NCBI GenBank assembly: GCA_003694175.1
Contig: RFKV01000031.1
Span: 1-8,159 of the forward strand
DNA length: 8,159 nucleotides
Direction: 5' to 3'
DNA from: Candidatus Dojkabacteria bacterium
GTDB taxonomy: Bacteria > Patescibacteriota > Dojkabacteria > J137
Shown: positions 1 to 6,437 of the stretch, one piece after another
How positions within the stretch are numbered: the stretch's first letter is position 1
Layout of the letters: each line of letters starts with the position of its first letter
Translations under genes and position numbers: made by a program
Notes under the pieces: model-generated
What the model was told of the DNA's origin: nothing
The model's database searches: none
The model's input: the letters and a program-made list of their open reading frames with translations, nothing else

Positions 1-36
1 AATATATAGAGTAAAGATATAGGCCTTAATGCTTAG

Positions 37-66
37 TTGACAAATCAATTAGTATGAATATACAAT
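37..66 (+). promoter_or_regulatory. sigma70-type promoter of rnpB
   Basis: A perfect -35 box TTGACA lies at 37-42 and a -10 box TACAAT (one mismatch to TATAAT) at 61-66, with an 18-base spacer. A transcript starting about 7 bases after the -10 box would begin at about 73-78. That is only a few bases before the first strand of RNase P helix P1 at 81, as expected for rnpB, which needs almost no 5' leader. The boxes are read directly from the sequence; their use is inferred. Confidence 0.75.
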
Positions 67-79
67 TAGAAATTAGTGA

Positions 80-421
80 TTACCTCCACAAGGGATCGCG
101 GGTTAGAGTTAAGCTAACCTGAGGAAAGTCCGAACTCCTTATTGCCGAAAGGCGTGTACCACGTACTTAGGAAATTTTTCCTAAGGATTGGCAGGGCGTG
201 AGCTTTGGGAGCAAACTCGTTCCGAGGAGCTGAAAAGGGCAACAGAAAGATACAGCTTTATAACTTTTTTATGTTATAGAGCAATGGTGAAATGGTGGTG
301 TAAGAGACCACCGGGCTTTGGAGTAATTCAAAGCTGCTGGCAACCCCTACACGGAGCAACCAATATTGATTGGGCATAGACTAATGATCCCATAAACAGA
401 ATTCGGCTTATGTGGAGGTGT
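80..421 (+). ncRNA. rnpB: RNase P RNA (catalytic subunit, unusual architecture)
   Basis: This is the RNA subunit of ribonuclease P, which cleaves the 5' leader from tRNA precursors. The universal core is clear: GAGGAAAGTCCG at 121-132, GGTGAAATGG followed by TAAGAG before 320, CGGAGCAA at 352-359, and ACAGAATTCGGCTTA near the 3' end. Helices I traced are P1 (81-90 with 411-420), P2 (92-97 with 386-391), P3 (101-106 with 114-119), P4 (126-134 with 402-409, keeping the bulged U at 129), P5 (135-138 with 353-356), and hairpins matching P12, P13 and P14. P4 carries a compensated change, CCGAA with TTCGG. Two features are odd. About 50 bases of small hairpins (139-189, including a GAAA-capped GCC/GGC stem) sit between P5 and the P7 region. 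The usual P15-P17 region is replaced by one tiny CCAAT/ATTGG hairpin, so no L15 GGU motif is seen. The 5' and 3' ends are good to a few bases. No clear T-tailed terminator follows. Confidence 0.97.
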
Positions 422-525
422 CACTCTTACTCTAAGTTTAGCTAATGCAAACTTAAAACAACTAACGAAGGATCTCAAAAAATTTTGCTTATTAAAGAAA
501 TAATAATAATTTGATGTCAATAAAG

Positions 526-556
526 TATTAAAACCAAAACAACTAAAAGGAGTTGT
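526..556 (-). terminator. candidate intrinsic terminator for the leftward genes
   Basis: On the minus strand ACAACT (556-551), a six-base loop and AGTTGT (544-539) form a 6-bp stem, followed by the T-rich tail TTTGGTTTTAATA. It lies 105 bases beyond the last leftward reading frame, so it could end transcription of the SPFH unit and keep it out of rnpB. The stem is short and AT-rich. Two further small hairpins lie just upstream for leftward transcription: TAGGCT/AGCCTA at 568-586 and AAGTC/GACTT at 587-603. They could contribute but have poor T tails. Confidence 0.35.
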
Positions 557-660
557 AAACCTTAAACTAGGCTCCTCTCCAGCCTAAAGTCAAAATTAGA
601 CTTGATAATTTTTGTATTCTGTTAATTAACTGTAAACGCCAAATTATCCATTTTTATCGA

Positions 661-792
661 TTAATCCTGACCCTTGTCATCCCTCTGAATAGAACAACCC
701 TCAAAAATGTGCCCATGTTTAGCCACAAAAGCCATATCGCTTACAACAGCTTTAGTTAACTCTTCAGAATTTTCGAACTTAAACACAGGCAA
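661..792 (-). CDS. possible 43-residue small protein downstream of SPFH gene
   Basis: I do not recognise this protein. After the SPFH stop codon at 797-799 an open frame runs to a TAA at 661-663 and reads like real coding sequence: a hydrophilic, mixed-charge peptide containing KFENSEELTKAVVSDMAFV, then KHGHIFEGC and ending RDDKGQD. It has one Cys and two His, and no membrane segment. The best start is TTG at 792-790, five bases beyond the SPFH stop; GTG at 786 is the alternative and the first ATG is internal. No Shine-Dalgarno is visible, but the close spacing would allow coupling to the SPFH gene. The same frame is also open a little upstream inside the SPFH gene. A frameshifted SPFH tail is therefore possible, but the SPFH protein already ends where HIR-like proteins normally end, which favours a separate small gene. 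Confidence 0.38.
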   Translation of the reverse strand: MPVFKFENSEELTKAVVSDMAFVAKHGHIFEGCSIQRDDKGQD

Positions 793-796
793 ATTT

Positions 797-1726
797 TTAA
801 CTGCCAGATTTCGTTGTTTCCGAAACTTTGTTGCCTACTATAACAGCATTTCTTATCTGATCAGAAATATCAGATACACCAGAGGGGGAATGGGGCAGCA
901 ATATTGTAGTTGTGTTTGCTGAGTGACCCAAATCCTTAAGTGTATCAAAATACTGTGTCAGCATAACTAGTGTCATTATATCCTGTGTAGTTGCACCGTT
1001 TACACCTTCATTGAAGTGTTCAACGCTTTCTCGTAAACCGTCAATTATAGCTTTTCTCTGATCTGCTATACCCTTTCCTTGAAGGGCTTTCGATTCTGCC
1101 TCAGCTTGAGCTGCTTTCACCTTTAGTATCCTATCTGCTTCTCCTTTTTCAGCTGCAGCAACTCTTAATCGCTGAGCTGCATTTATCTCATTCATAGCAT
1201 CTTTAACTTTCTTGTCTGGTTCTATATCAGTTACCAAAGCATTCAAAATCTCAAATCCAAATTCTCTCATTGTTTCATTTAACTCATTTTTAACCGCTAA
1301 AGCAATCTCATCCTTCTTCTCAAATAGATCATCTAAATTCATCGTAGGCACTCGAGCTCTCACAACGTCAAAAACGTATGAATTGATCTGTCTGTCGGGA
1401 CTGTTTAACTTATAGAATGCATCAAAAACTCTGTCGTTTAAAACAAAATACTGAACCGAAACAATAACATTTACAAACACGTTATCAAGAGTCTTAGTCT
1501 CTGCTTTGACATCCAATTGTAAAACCCTTAAAGAAAGTCTCCCTGCTATAGTTTCGATCAATGGTATCTTAAAATTTAAACCAGCTCTCGCTACCCTTAC
1601 AAACCTACCAAATCTCTCTATAACAGCAACCGTTTGCTGCTCTACAATAAACAAAGATGATGCTAAAAAAATAACCAAAACAAAAGGTAAAATAAAACAA
1701 AAACAAAGTACAAACAAAGCGTCCAT
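797..1726 (-). CDS. SPFH/band 7 (stomatin/HIR-like) membrane scaffold protein
   Basis: A 309-residue protein of the SPFH (stomatin/prohibitin/flotillin/HflKC) superfamily, closest in its motifs to the HIR-like (hypersensitive-induced reaction) group. Family members form membrane-bound oligomeric rings linked to lipid microdomains and membrane protease control; the specific role here is unknown. A single N-terminal membrane segment spans about residues 3-27. The SPFH domain follows (about 29-185), with QQTVAVIERFGRF, ARAGLNFKIPLIE and the family-typical VTDIEPD. An Ala/Glu-rich helix then runs from about 180 to 225 (MNEINAAQRLRVAAAEKGEA, ESKALQGKGIADQRK), the usual coiled-coil oligomerisation region. 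The C-terminus (TILLPHSPSGV, IRNAVIVG) also matches the family and its length is normal, so the gene appears intact. The ATG at 1726 has no Shine-Dalgarno, but a strong promoter lies about 60 bases upstream. A possible small gene follows 5 bases after the stop. Confidence 0.95.
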   Translation of the reverse strand: MDALFVLCFCFILPFVLVIFLASSLFIVEQQTVAVIERFGRFVRVARAGLNFKIPLIETIAGRLSLRVLQLDVKAETKTLDNVFVNVIVSVQYFVLNDRVFDAFYKLNSPDRQINSYVFDVVRARVPTMNLDDLFEKKDEIALAVKNELNETMREFGFEILNALVTDIEPDKKVKDAMNEINAAQRLRVAAAEKGEADRILKVKAAQAEAESKALQGKGIADQRKAIIDGLRESVEHFNEGVNGATTQDIMTLVMLTQYFDTLKDLGHSANTTTILLPHSPSGVSDISDQIRNAVIVGNKVSETTKSGS

Positions 1727-1787
1727 AGTTAGAAGCTAATATTAATTACTTTTTCAACTAAAGCAAATTAATGCAAATACTTTTTTG

Positions 1788-1816
1788 ATCATACCATAAT
1801 TTCGCAATCAAGTCAA
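1788..1816 (-). promoter_or_regulatory. strong extended -10 promoter of the SPFH gene
   Basis: On the minus strand a -35 box TTGACT (1816-1811), an exact 17-base spacer and a -10 box TATGAT (1793-1788) are preceded by TG plus one base, the extended -10 element. It lies in the gap between the PBP stop (1859) and the SPFH start (1726). It predicts a start near 1781 and a leader of about 55 bases. The SPFH gene can thus be transcribed on its own although it follows the PBP gene on the same strand. No terminator is visible between the two genes. Confidence 0.75.
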
Positions 1817-1858
1817 GTGTGATTTTAAATTACATTTTAGTTAATTTTGCTAAGAACT

Positions 1859-3634
1859 TCATAAAACTTTCAATATTTCCTCAGAAATTTCATGCGCATA
1901 ATTGACATTTGATTTATTGAAAGTACTTCCATCTGTATTTCCACTCCAAACACAAACTAAATACTTTTTGTTTGATGCTATGCTAAATGTATCTTTAGAA
2001 TTGATGTCAACAGAATATACTTTTATCTGTTGTAATGAAATTTCATAGCTATTTGACCCGAAAATCATCACACCTTCATCAATATCTTTTTCTGATAAGA
2101 TGAAAAAGAAAATCTTCGATAAATCAAATAATGACATTTCACATCCTTCAAATAACAAATATACATCACATCTTTTGGACACATTTTTATCGATTTCTTT
2201 AGTAAAAATCCAATCCATGAACTTATTAAAAGCACCTGATTTTAGAAAATGTGTTACTGGAATTGGCTCATGTTTGGTAAGTGCTTCACTAAGTGACATT
2301 GGATCTGTTGAGTTTTGTTCTTTTTTCTTAGCAATACCAACAGTTTGCACTAACCTGCCGTCAATAGATATTGATCTCAAGTACTCAAATTCCCTATTGT
2401 TAAATTTTTTTGTTACATCTACCTTTTGATCATTTACAAATTTTTCGATTATTGTAAGATAAAGCAACGATGGCTGCCTAAGACCAAAAACTGCATTAAA
2501 CTTTCCATTTATTTGATTGTCAAAATAATTTCTTGAGCCAATCATAGTCTCAATTTCTCCCTGGGAATTTAAAATTATTACTGATGCATTGTTTATTGAA
2601 AGCTGCTTTTTAAAGTATTTGTCTAAAACTTCTAAAACTTTTCGATGCAGTTCATAGTTGTACTTTGTATAAATTTTTTTGTCATTAAATACATTTCCCC
2701 TATCTTTAGAAATTAAATAGTTTTTAACAAAATCAACAAAGTGCGGTGCGCGCACTTCAGCCTTCTTTAATCTAAAATGTAGATCCTGCGAAATTAGTGT
2801 GTTAAACTGCTCCTCAGATACTTTTCCATCCTCAAGCATTTCTTTCAGCACTCTTTGCATCCTCTTCTTACCCAGCTCCGGATTTGCATAAGGATTATAT
2901 ATCCCTGGACTTTGCGGAATACCCATTAAATAGGCACATTCAAGTTCATTAAGTTCAGAGGTAGTTTTATCAAAATAATCAAGTGCAGCTGATTCTAAAC
3001 CATAGTTCAAATTTCCAAAATATATATTGTTTAAGTATAGTTCCAAAATTTCTTCTTTAGATAGAACGGAATTTAGTTTTATAGATTGAATTATTTCTGT
3101 TAGCTTGTCACTAGGATCACGTTTCAACACCCTATCGTTTGAATTTTTGATTAATTGCTGAGATATTGTGCTGCCTCCCCCGAAGTTTCTTCCAGTTAAA
3201 AACGTTAAAAAAAGTCTACCCAAGCCTTTTATATCCACTCCAATGTTATACCAAAACGATTTATCCTCAGCTGATGTTATCGCATCCAAACAAAATGATG
3301 GTACTTGTTGAATTTTTATTGGTGTCCTTTTAACAGAGTTATTCTCGGAAATTTCCGAAAGCAAGATTTTGTTTCTGTCATAAATCTTGGATGATGTGTT
3401 TTTGAATTCTAAATTTGGATTAAATTCAAAATACTTTACCATTAGGTAAAACATGAGAAGAAGTAGGAGAAGAAGTAACATTTTAAAAAATAAAAACACT
3501 AACCTAAGCTTAGGATACGAAACAAGGAAAGTACTAACTAAACTTTTTGATAAATTGAGAAAAAGTTTAAAGAAATGGTAAAATCCAGCAAAGACTTTGA
3601 GTAAGTATTTAGGTATCTTATAAATTACTGTCAT
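1859..3634 (-). CDS. class A PBP-like glycosyltransferase with degenerate transpeptidase domain
   Basis: A 591-residue protein built like a class A penicillin-binding protein. A cytoplasmic tail of about 43 residues precedes a leucine-rich membrane anchor (about 44-67). The GT51 peptidoglycan glycosyltransferase domain (about 85-285) polymerises lipid II outside the membrane. It keeps its motifs: SAEDKSFW with catalytic Glu123, GGGSTISQQLIKN (152-164), Glu180 as the second acidic residue, SKEEILELYLNNIYFG (192-207) and IPQSPGIYNPYANP (239-252). The usual His of EDxxFxxHxG is Asn130. The C-terminal part still aligns with a transpeptidase fold (SVIILNSQGEIETMIGSRNY, FNAVFGLRQP, VCVWSGNTDG), but all three penicillin-binding motifs are gone. 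SxxK falls at 390-393 and reads LLYL. SxN falls at 455-457 and reads HEP. No KTG is found before VWSGN. The domain is also short. It probably polymerises glycan and leaves cross-linking to another enzyme. The start ATG lies in a CATG shared with the divergent peptidase gene and has AGGA 6 bases upstream; Met52 is an alternative start without one. Confidence 0.93.
   Translation of the reverse strand: MTVIYKIPKYLLKVFAGFYHFFKLFLNLSKSLVSTFLVSYPKLRLVFLFFKMLLLLLLLLMFYLMVKYFEFNPNLEFKNTSSKIYDRNKILLSEISENNSVKRTPIKIQQVPSFCLDAITSAEDKSFWYNIGVDIKGLGRLFLTFLTGRNFGGGSTISQQLIKNSNDRVLKRDPSDKLTEIIQSIKLNSVLSKEEILELYLNNIYFGNLNYGLESAALDYFDKTTSELNELECAYLMGIPQSPGIYNPYANPELGKKRMQRVLKEMLEDGKVSEEQFNTLISQDLHFRLKKAEVRAPHFVDFVKNYLISKDRGNVFNDKKIYTKYNYELHRKVLEVLDKYFKKQLSINNASVIILNSQGEIETMIGSRNYFDNQINGKFNAVFGLRQPSLLYLTIIEKFVNDQKVDVTKKFNNREFEYLRSISIDGRLVQTVGIAKKKEQNSTDPMSLSEALTKHEPIPVTHFLKSGAFNKFMDWIFTKEIDKNVSKRCDVYLLFEGCEMSLFDLSKIFFFILSEKDIDEGVMIFGSNSYEISLQQIKVYSVDINSKDTFSIASNKKYLVCVWSGNTDGSTFNKSNVNYAHEISEEILKVL
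3597..3624 (+). promoter_or_regulatory. predicted promoter giving a leaderless M16 peptidase transcript
   Basis: TTGAGT (3597-3602), a 16-base spacer and TATAAA (3619-3624) make a reasonable sigma70 promoter inside the first codons of the divergent PBP gene. Only 8 bases separate the -10 box from the peptidase ATG at 3633, so transcription would begin at or within a base or two of the start codon. There is no Shine-Dalgarno in this gap, which fits leaderless translation. The boxes are visible; the start site is inferred. Confidence 0.55.
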
Positions 3635-5021
3635 GGATATTCCTAATATAGATTACACTAGTATAATTTTACCAAACGGTGTTAGAGTTTTTATGCACCC
3701 AACTAACCGATTTAACTCGGTTTTGATAAATGTTGTTGTTGAATCAGGATCTCTAAATGAAGAAAAAAGTGAAAATGGAGCGTTACATTTTATAGAACAC
3801 TTGGTTTTTGATGGTACTGAAGATTTCCCAGATTGGAAATCATTAAGTGATTTTCACAATTCAATTGCAGGTTCCGGAAATGCCTCGACTGGATATAAAA
3901 ATTCAAAATACTATGGAATATATCCTTGCTTCTATTTAGAGAAGGCTATTTATTACTACTCTCAGCTTGTGTTTCATCCAATCTTTTCTGAAGAGTCAAT
4001 AGAGAAAGAAAGAACTGTTATTTTAGACGAAATTAAACTTCATGAAGATTCAGTTGACGAATGGGTTTATAACTTAGTTATCAACAATAGGTATCTCAGT
4101 AACGACACACCTTTTAGCAGAAAAGTCATAGGCACCTCTGAGAACATCAAAAGTTTTACTCAAGACATAATTAAAGCGATCTATAACAAATACTACAACC
4201 CAAAAAAAGTCAATGTCTTTTTAGTTGGAAACTTTCTACCCTCTGATGCAGCCTCTATTGTAAAAAAATACTTTTATGATGAAGTAGATAACTCAAGGTT
4301 TCTGGAGGGAATAGAAAATATTTACGCGACAGACTTTCCTGAATATAGTTTTGCTAAGGTTGCAACTTCAAAAAAAGAAGACACAGAGCAAATATACCTA
4401 GAGGTTAACTTTCCAAGCTTCGATACAATGTCTTTTTCTGAGGAAGACAGAATAAAATTGGGTATTTGTATGACGGCTCTGTGCTCAAGTAAGTACCCAA
4501 ATTCTGTGCTATGGTCAAGGTTAAGAGAGGAGTTAGGATTAGTATATGATGTGTCTGCCTTGCGATATGACATATTTTCACGAGCAATTATTGCCATCAA
4601 CACTTCATTTAGGCCAGAATTATTAAGCAATGTGATAAATGAGATTATAGACGGAGTTGAAAAATTAAAATCAGGACATTTTGACAAAAGCATACTAGAA
4701 AAAATAGTCAAAAATATTGTAGACACGTCAGGGATGTATATGGACAACGTTTCAAATATTATGTCTTGGATTAGAGGCGCACAGAAGGAGCAAGATAATC
4801 ATGGAAAAGCAATGAGTTATCCTGAGTATGTAGAGTTTATTAAATCACTAAAAAACGAAGACATAATCGATGTTGCAAACAGAGTTTTTGATTGGCGTAG
4901 AGTGAATTTCAACTTAGTGTCAAAGATTGATGCAGAGCAACTGAAACAGGAAGTATTGCAAATTGCAAAAGCGAAATCATTGTCATTTGATAATTATGAT
5001 AATTTTAATTATCAGTGGTAA
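3633..5021 (+). CDS. M16 family zinc metallopeptidase (processing-peptidase-like)
   Basis: A 462-residue member of peptidase family M16 (pitrilysin/mitochondrial processing peptidase type), of the usual size for the short M16B form that works as a dimer. Residues 12-20 (ILPNGVRVF) are the typical first strand. The inverted zinc motif HFIEH gives ligands His52 and His56 and the catalytic Glu55. ERTVILDEI supplies the third ligand, Glu133, exactly 77 residues after His56 as the family rule requires. The second M16 domain contains SRLREELGLVYDVSA (295-309) with the conserved Arg298 and Tyr305 that help bind substrate. All catalytic parts are present, so it should be active. No signal peptide or membrane segment is seen, so it is likely cytoplasmic. 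The start is fixed by an upstream in-frame TAA at 3621-3623 and by the early family motif. It is divergent from the PBP gene and overlaps the next gene by one base. Its substrate is unknown. Confidence 0.95.
   Translation: MDIPNIDYTSIILPNGVRVFMHPTNRFNSVLINVVVESGSLNEEKSENGALHFIEHLVFDGTEDFPDWKSLSDFHNSIAGSGNASTGYKNSKYYGIYPCFYLEKAIYYYSQLVFHPIFSEESIEKERTVILDEIKLHEDSVDEWVYNLVINNRYLSNDTPFSRKVIGTSENIKSFTQDIIKAIYNKYYNPKKVNVFLVGNFLPSDAASIVKKYFYDEVDNSRFLEGIENIYATDFPEYSFAKVATSKKEDTEQIYLEVNFPSFDTMSFSEEDRIKLGICMTALCSSKYPNSVLWSRLREELGLVYDVSALRYDIFSRAIIAINTSFRPELLSNVINEIIDGVEKLKSGHFDKSILEKIVKNIVDTSGMYMDNVSNIMSWIRGAQKEQDNHGKAMSYPEYVEFIKSLKNEDIIDVANRVFDWRRVNFNLVSKIDAEQLKQEVLQIAKAKSLSFDNYDNFNYQW
3641..3644 (-). 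promoter_or_regulatory. Shine-Dalgarno supporting the PBP start
   Basis: The minus strand reads AGGA here, 6 bases before the PBP ATG at 3634. It lies inside codons 3-4 of the divergent peptidase gene. Few other genes in the window have a visible ribosome binding site, so this supports the long PBP start over Met52. Weak -10-like hexamers on the minus strand lie at 3645-3650 (TATATT) and 3660-3665 (TATACT), but no good -35 box goes with either. Confidence 0.45.
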
Positions 5022-5260
5022 TGATAGAAGAAATTAATCCTGAAACAAAAATTTCGGATTTGATTAACAGATTCCCGTTTATTGTGGATTACTTAATAGA
5101 GGAATTTGGATTTCATTGTGTAAATTGTATTTTCAACAATTTTGACACTTTAAAGTCAGGTGCTGAACTTCATGGCATTGTTGGAAAAGATTTTGATGAA
5201 ATGCTTGAAAAAATCAAGCAATATATATTCGAATACAAAGAAGGCCTAAAGGTAAGCTGA
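5021..5260 (+). CDS. DUF1858 CxxC small protein
   Basis: A 79-residue protein that matches the DUF1858 family (small domain often annotated as hybrid-cluster-protein-associated disulfide oxidoreductase-like, also seen at the N-terminus of ScdA-type proteins). The family pattern is visible. An N-terminal TKISDLINRFP helix and a second helix lead to EEFGFHCVNC (28-36) with Cys33 and Cys36. FDTLKSGAELHGI (41-53) and a final amphipathic helix follow. The two cysteines could form a redox disulfide or bind a metal; the biochemical role of the family is not settled. The ATG at 5021-5023 overlaps the peptidase stop as TAATG, the usual layout for translational coupling. A GTG six bases upstream is possible but less likely. 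There is no separate promoter, so it is probably co-transcribed with the M16 peptidase. No convincing terminator follows; 5261-5490 is AT-rich with only weak hairpins. Confidence 0.9.
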   Translation: MIEEINPETKISDLINRFPFIVDYLIEEFGFHCVNCIFNNFDTLKSGAELHGIVGKDFDEMLEKIKQYIFEYKEGLKVS

Positions 5261-5490
5261 ATTCAGTGAGATTGGGCTACGTGATTAATTAATTCCACTA
5301 AAAATTTGATTTGATTCAACGACAAATTAAACTTGTTCCCGAAATCAATGTTATTTCTAGACCGTCTGCACAACTTCCATATATATTACTTAAATATATC
5401 TAAATCATGATTAAAGCAAATCTTAACTTACACGCTAAATTTTGACATACTTTTTTAAATAATTACTTTGAAATTGGTTCGCAGGTCAAC

Positions 5491-6437
5491 CTATAGCTGC
5501 ATAATTTTTTGCTCCCCTTTATTTAAAACAAAGTAACCTGAGGTTTTATCAATTTTAAACTCATTTCCAAAATGTGTATTGTCTACATAGTACACTGTAT
5601 CGAAATTACCATTGATGTATCTTGAAATAGCTTTACAACCAACTTGCATATTACTGCATCTTAGCAAAAAAGTATTTGAAGTTAACTGAATTGGTCCAGG
5701 AAAACTTACCATATTCCAGCCATTCTGTAGGTTTAGAGGAGGATTATCTAAGTGATCATTACCCTTTATAACAAACTTGAGCCTATAAAACAAGGACTTA
5801 AGAGAGGATTATCTAAGTGATCATTACCCTTTATAACAAACTCAGAATCAATCTGAGCATAAACAAAATACGATTGTCCCGGTATTAGATTAAAATCAAT
5901 ACCAAAATCTATTTTTCCTCCGATTTTAAGACTCCCATTGATAAAATGTATCCAGTTACCGTTATCGAACTTACTCACTTGTGTTGTCCTACCACCATTA
6001 CTTTCTATAAGTCTTGCAAGATCTGATGCCTTTTTCAAATCTTGATCAAAAATGGGTAGACTAATTAAGTTCCAACCTCTACTTAAGTTTATTTTTTCTA
6101 CTGACTTTTCCTTACTTATGTTGACTACGTATTTTTTGACATCAATTACTGGCTCGTCTTGATCTTTTACTCCATTTGAATTTACGTCTAAATAAAAGTT
6201 AAGCTTCACATTATCTGAATAGACCTCAACCAAAGCATTATCAAATCCTTTAATTTGAATTGAATATACACCTTTTTGAAGCGATTCAATATCAATTACT
6301 TGAGGCGCTGGAGGAAGATCCTGTGCAAATACCTTTTTAACAATTGGTCTCTCTTGATTATCTGATTCAATGGCTTGATTTTGCTTTTCTCCATTTGCGT
6401 AGAGCTTAATTAATGTACCACCCAGTTCTAGGGCCAC
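5491..6437 (-). pseudogene. 'GWN'-repeat surface protein gene, split by a 65-base frameshifting insertion
   Basis: I do not know a named family for this. Two reading frames (6437-5766 and 5793-5491) are pieces of one gene. Removing 65 bases between the direct repeats restores a 293-residue frame. The first piece has a calcium-loop-like DVNSNGVKDQDE (residues 84-95, with Asp/Asn/Asp/Glu at EF-hand positions 1, 3, 5, 9 and 12). It follows a GVYSIQIKG strand typical of beta-sandwich surface domains. Then come two tandem domains of about 85-95 residues. Domain 1 runs from NLSRGWNLISLPIF through NGNWIHF and GQSYFVYAQ to FVIKGN. Domain 2 runs from NLQNGWNMVSFPGPI through NGNFDTVYY and SGYFVLNKG to the TAG at 5491. 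The start is doubtful. The frame opens at GTG 6437, directly after an in-frame TGA, with no Shine-Dalgarno or signal peptide, so the true N-terminus may lie in another frame upstream. The second piece would have to begin at TTG inside the insertion. Confidence 0.75.
5739..5842. repeat. perfect 39-base direct repeats (5739-5777 and 5804-5842) with 26-base spacer
   Basis: Both copies run from GAGGATTATC to ATAACAAACT and are identical over 39 bases, with an offset of 65. On the minus strand each copy encodes FVIKGNDHLDNP. The 26-base spacer 5778-5803 is not part of either neighbouring coding sequence, so this is not a simple tandem duplication. It is a copy plus 26 foreign bases. The offset is not a multiple of three and so breaks the GWN-repeat gene. 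Recombination between the copies would delete exactly 65 bases and repair the frame. Confidence 0.95.

Noticed and set aside
188..379. 63-codon open frame on the plus strand
   Set aside because: It lies wholly within rnpB, and its bases are explained by conserved RNase P helices and loops.
433..455. TAAGTTT/AAACTTA hairpin just after rnpB as its terminator
   Set aside because: The stem is followed by AAAACAAC, not a T-tract, on the plus strand, so it does not look like an intrinsic terminator.
4322..4747. 141-codon antisense frame within the M16 peptidase gene
   Set aside because: It is the reverse-strand shadow of a clear peptidase with all catalytic residues, and has no family features of its own.
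5263..5373. 36-codon leftward frame with a protein-like helix (NQIKFLVELINHV)
   Set aside because: It has only a TTG start, no ribosome binding site and no recognisable family. It could be a chance frame in AT-rich spacer. I cannot support it as a gene.
5258..5452. TGA might be read as glycine (code 25), extending the DUF1858 protein through several TGAs
   Set aside because: The SPFH, PBP and M16 genes are full length with no internal TGA, and use ordinary Gly codons at conserved sites. The extension matches nothing and would contain several TGAs in a short span.
5261..5490. tRNA or other structured RNA in the convergent spacer (for example around GGTTCGCAGG near 5477)
   Set aside because: I could not build a cloverleaf or any sizeable stem; only short AT-rich inverted repeats are present.
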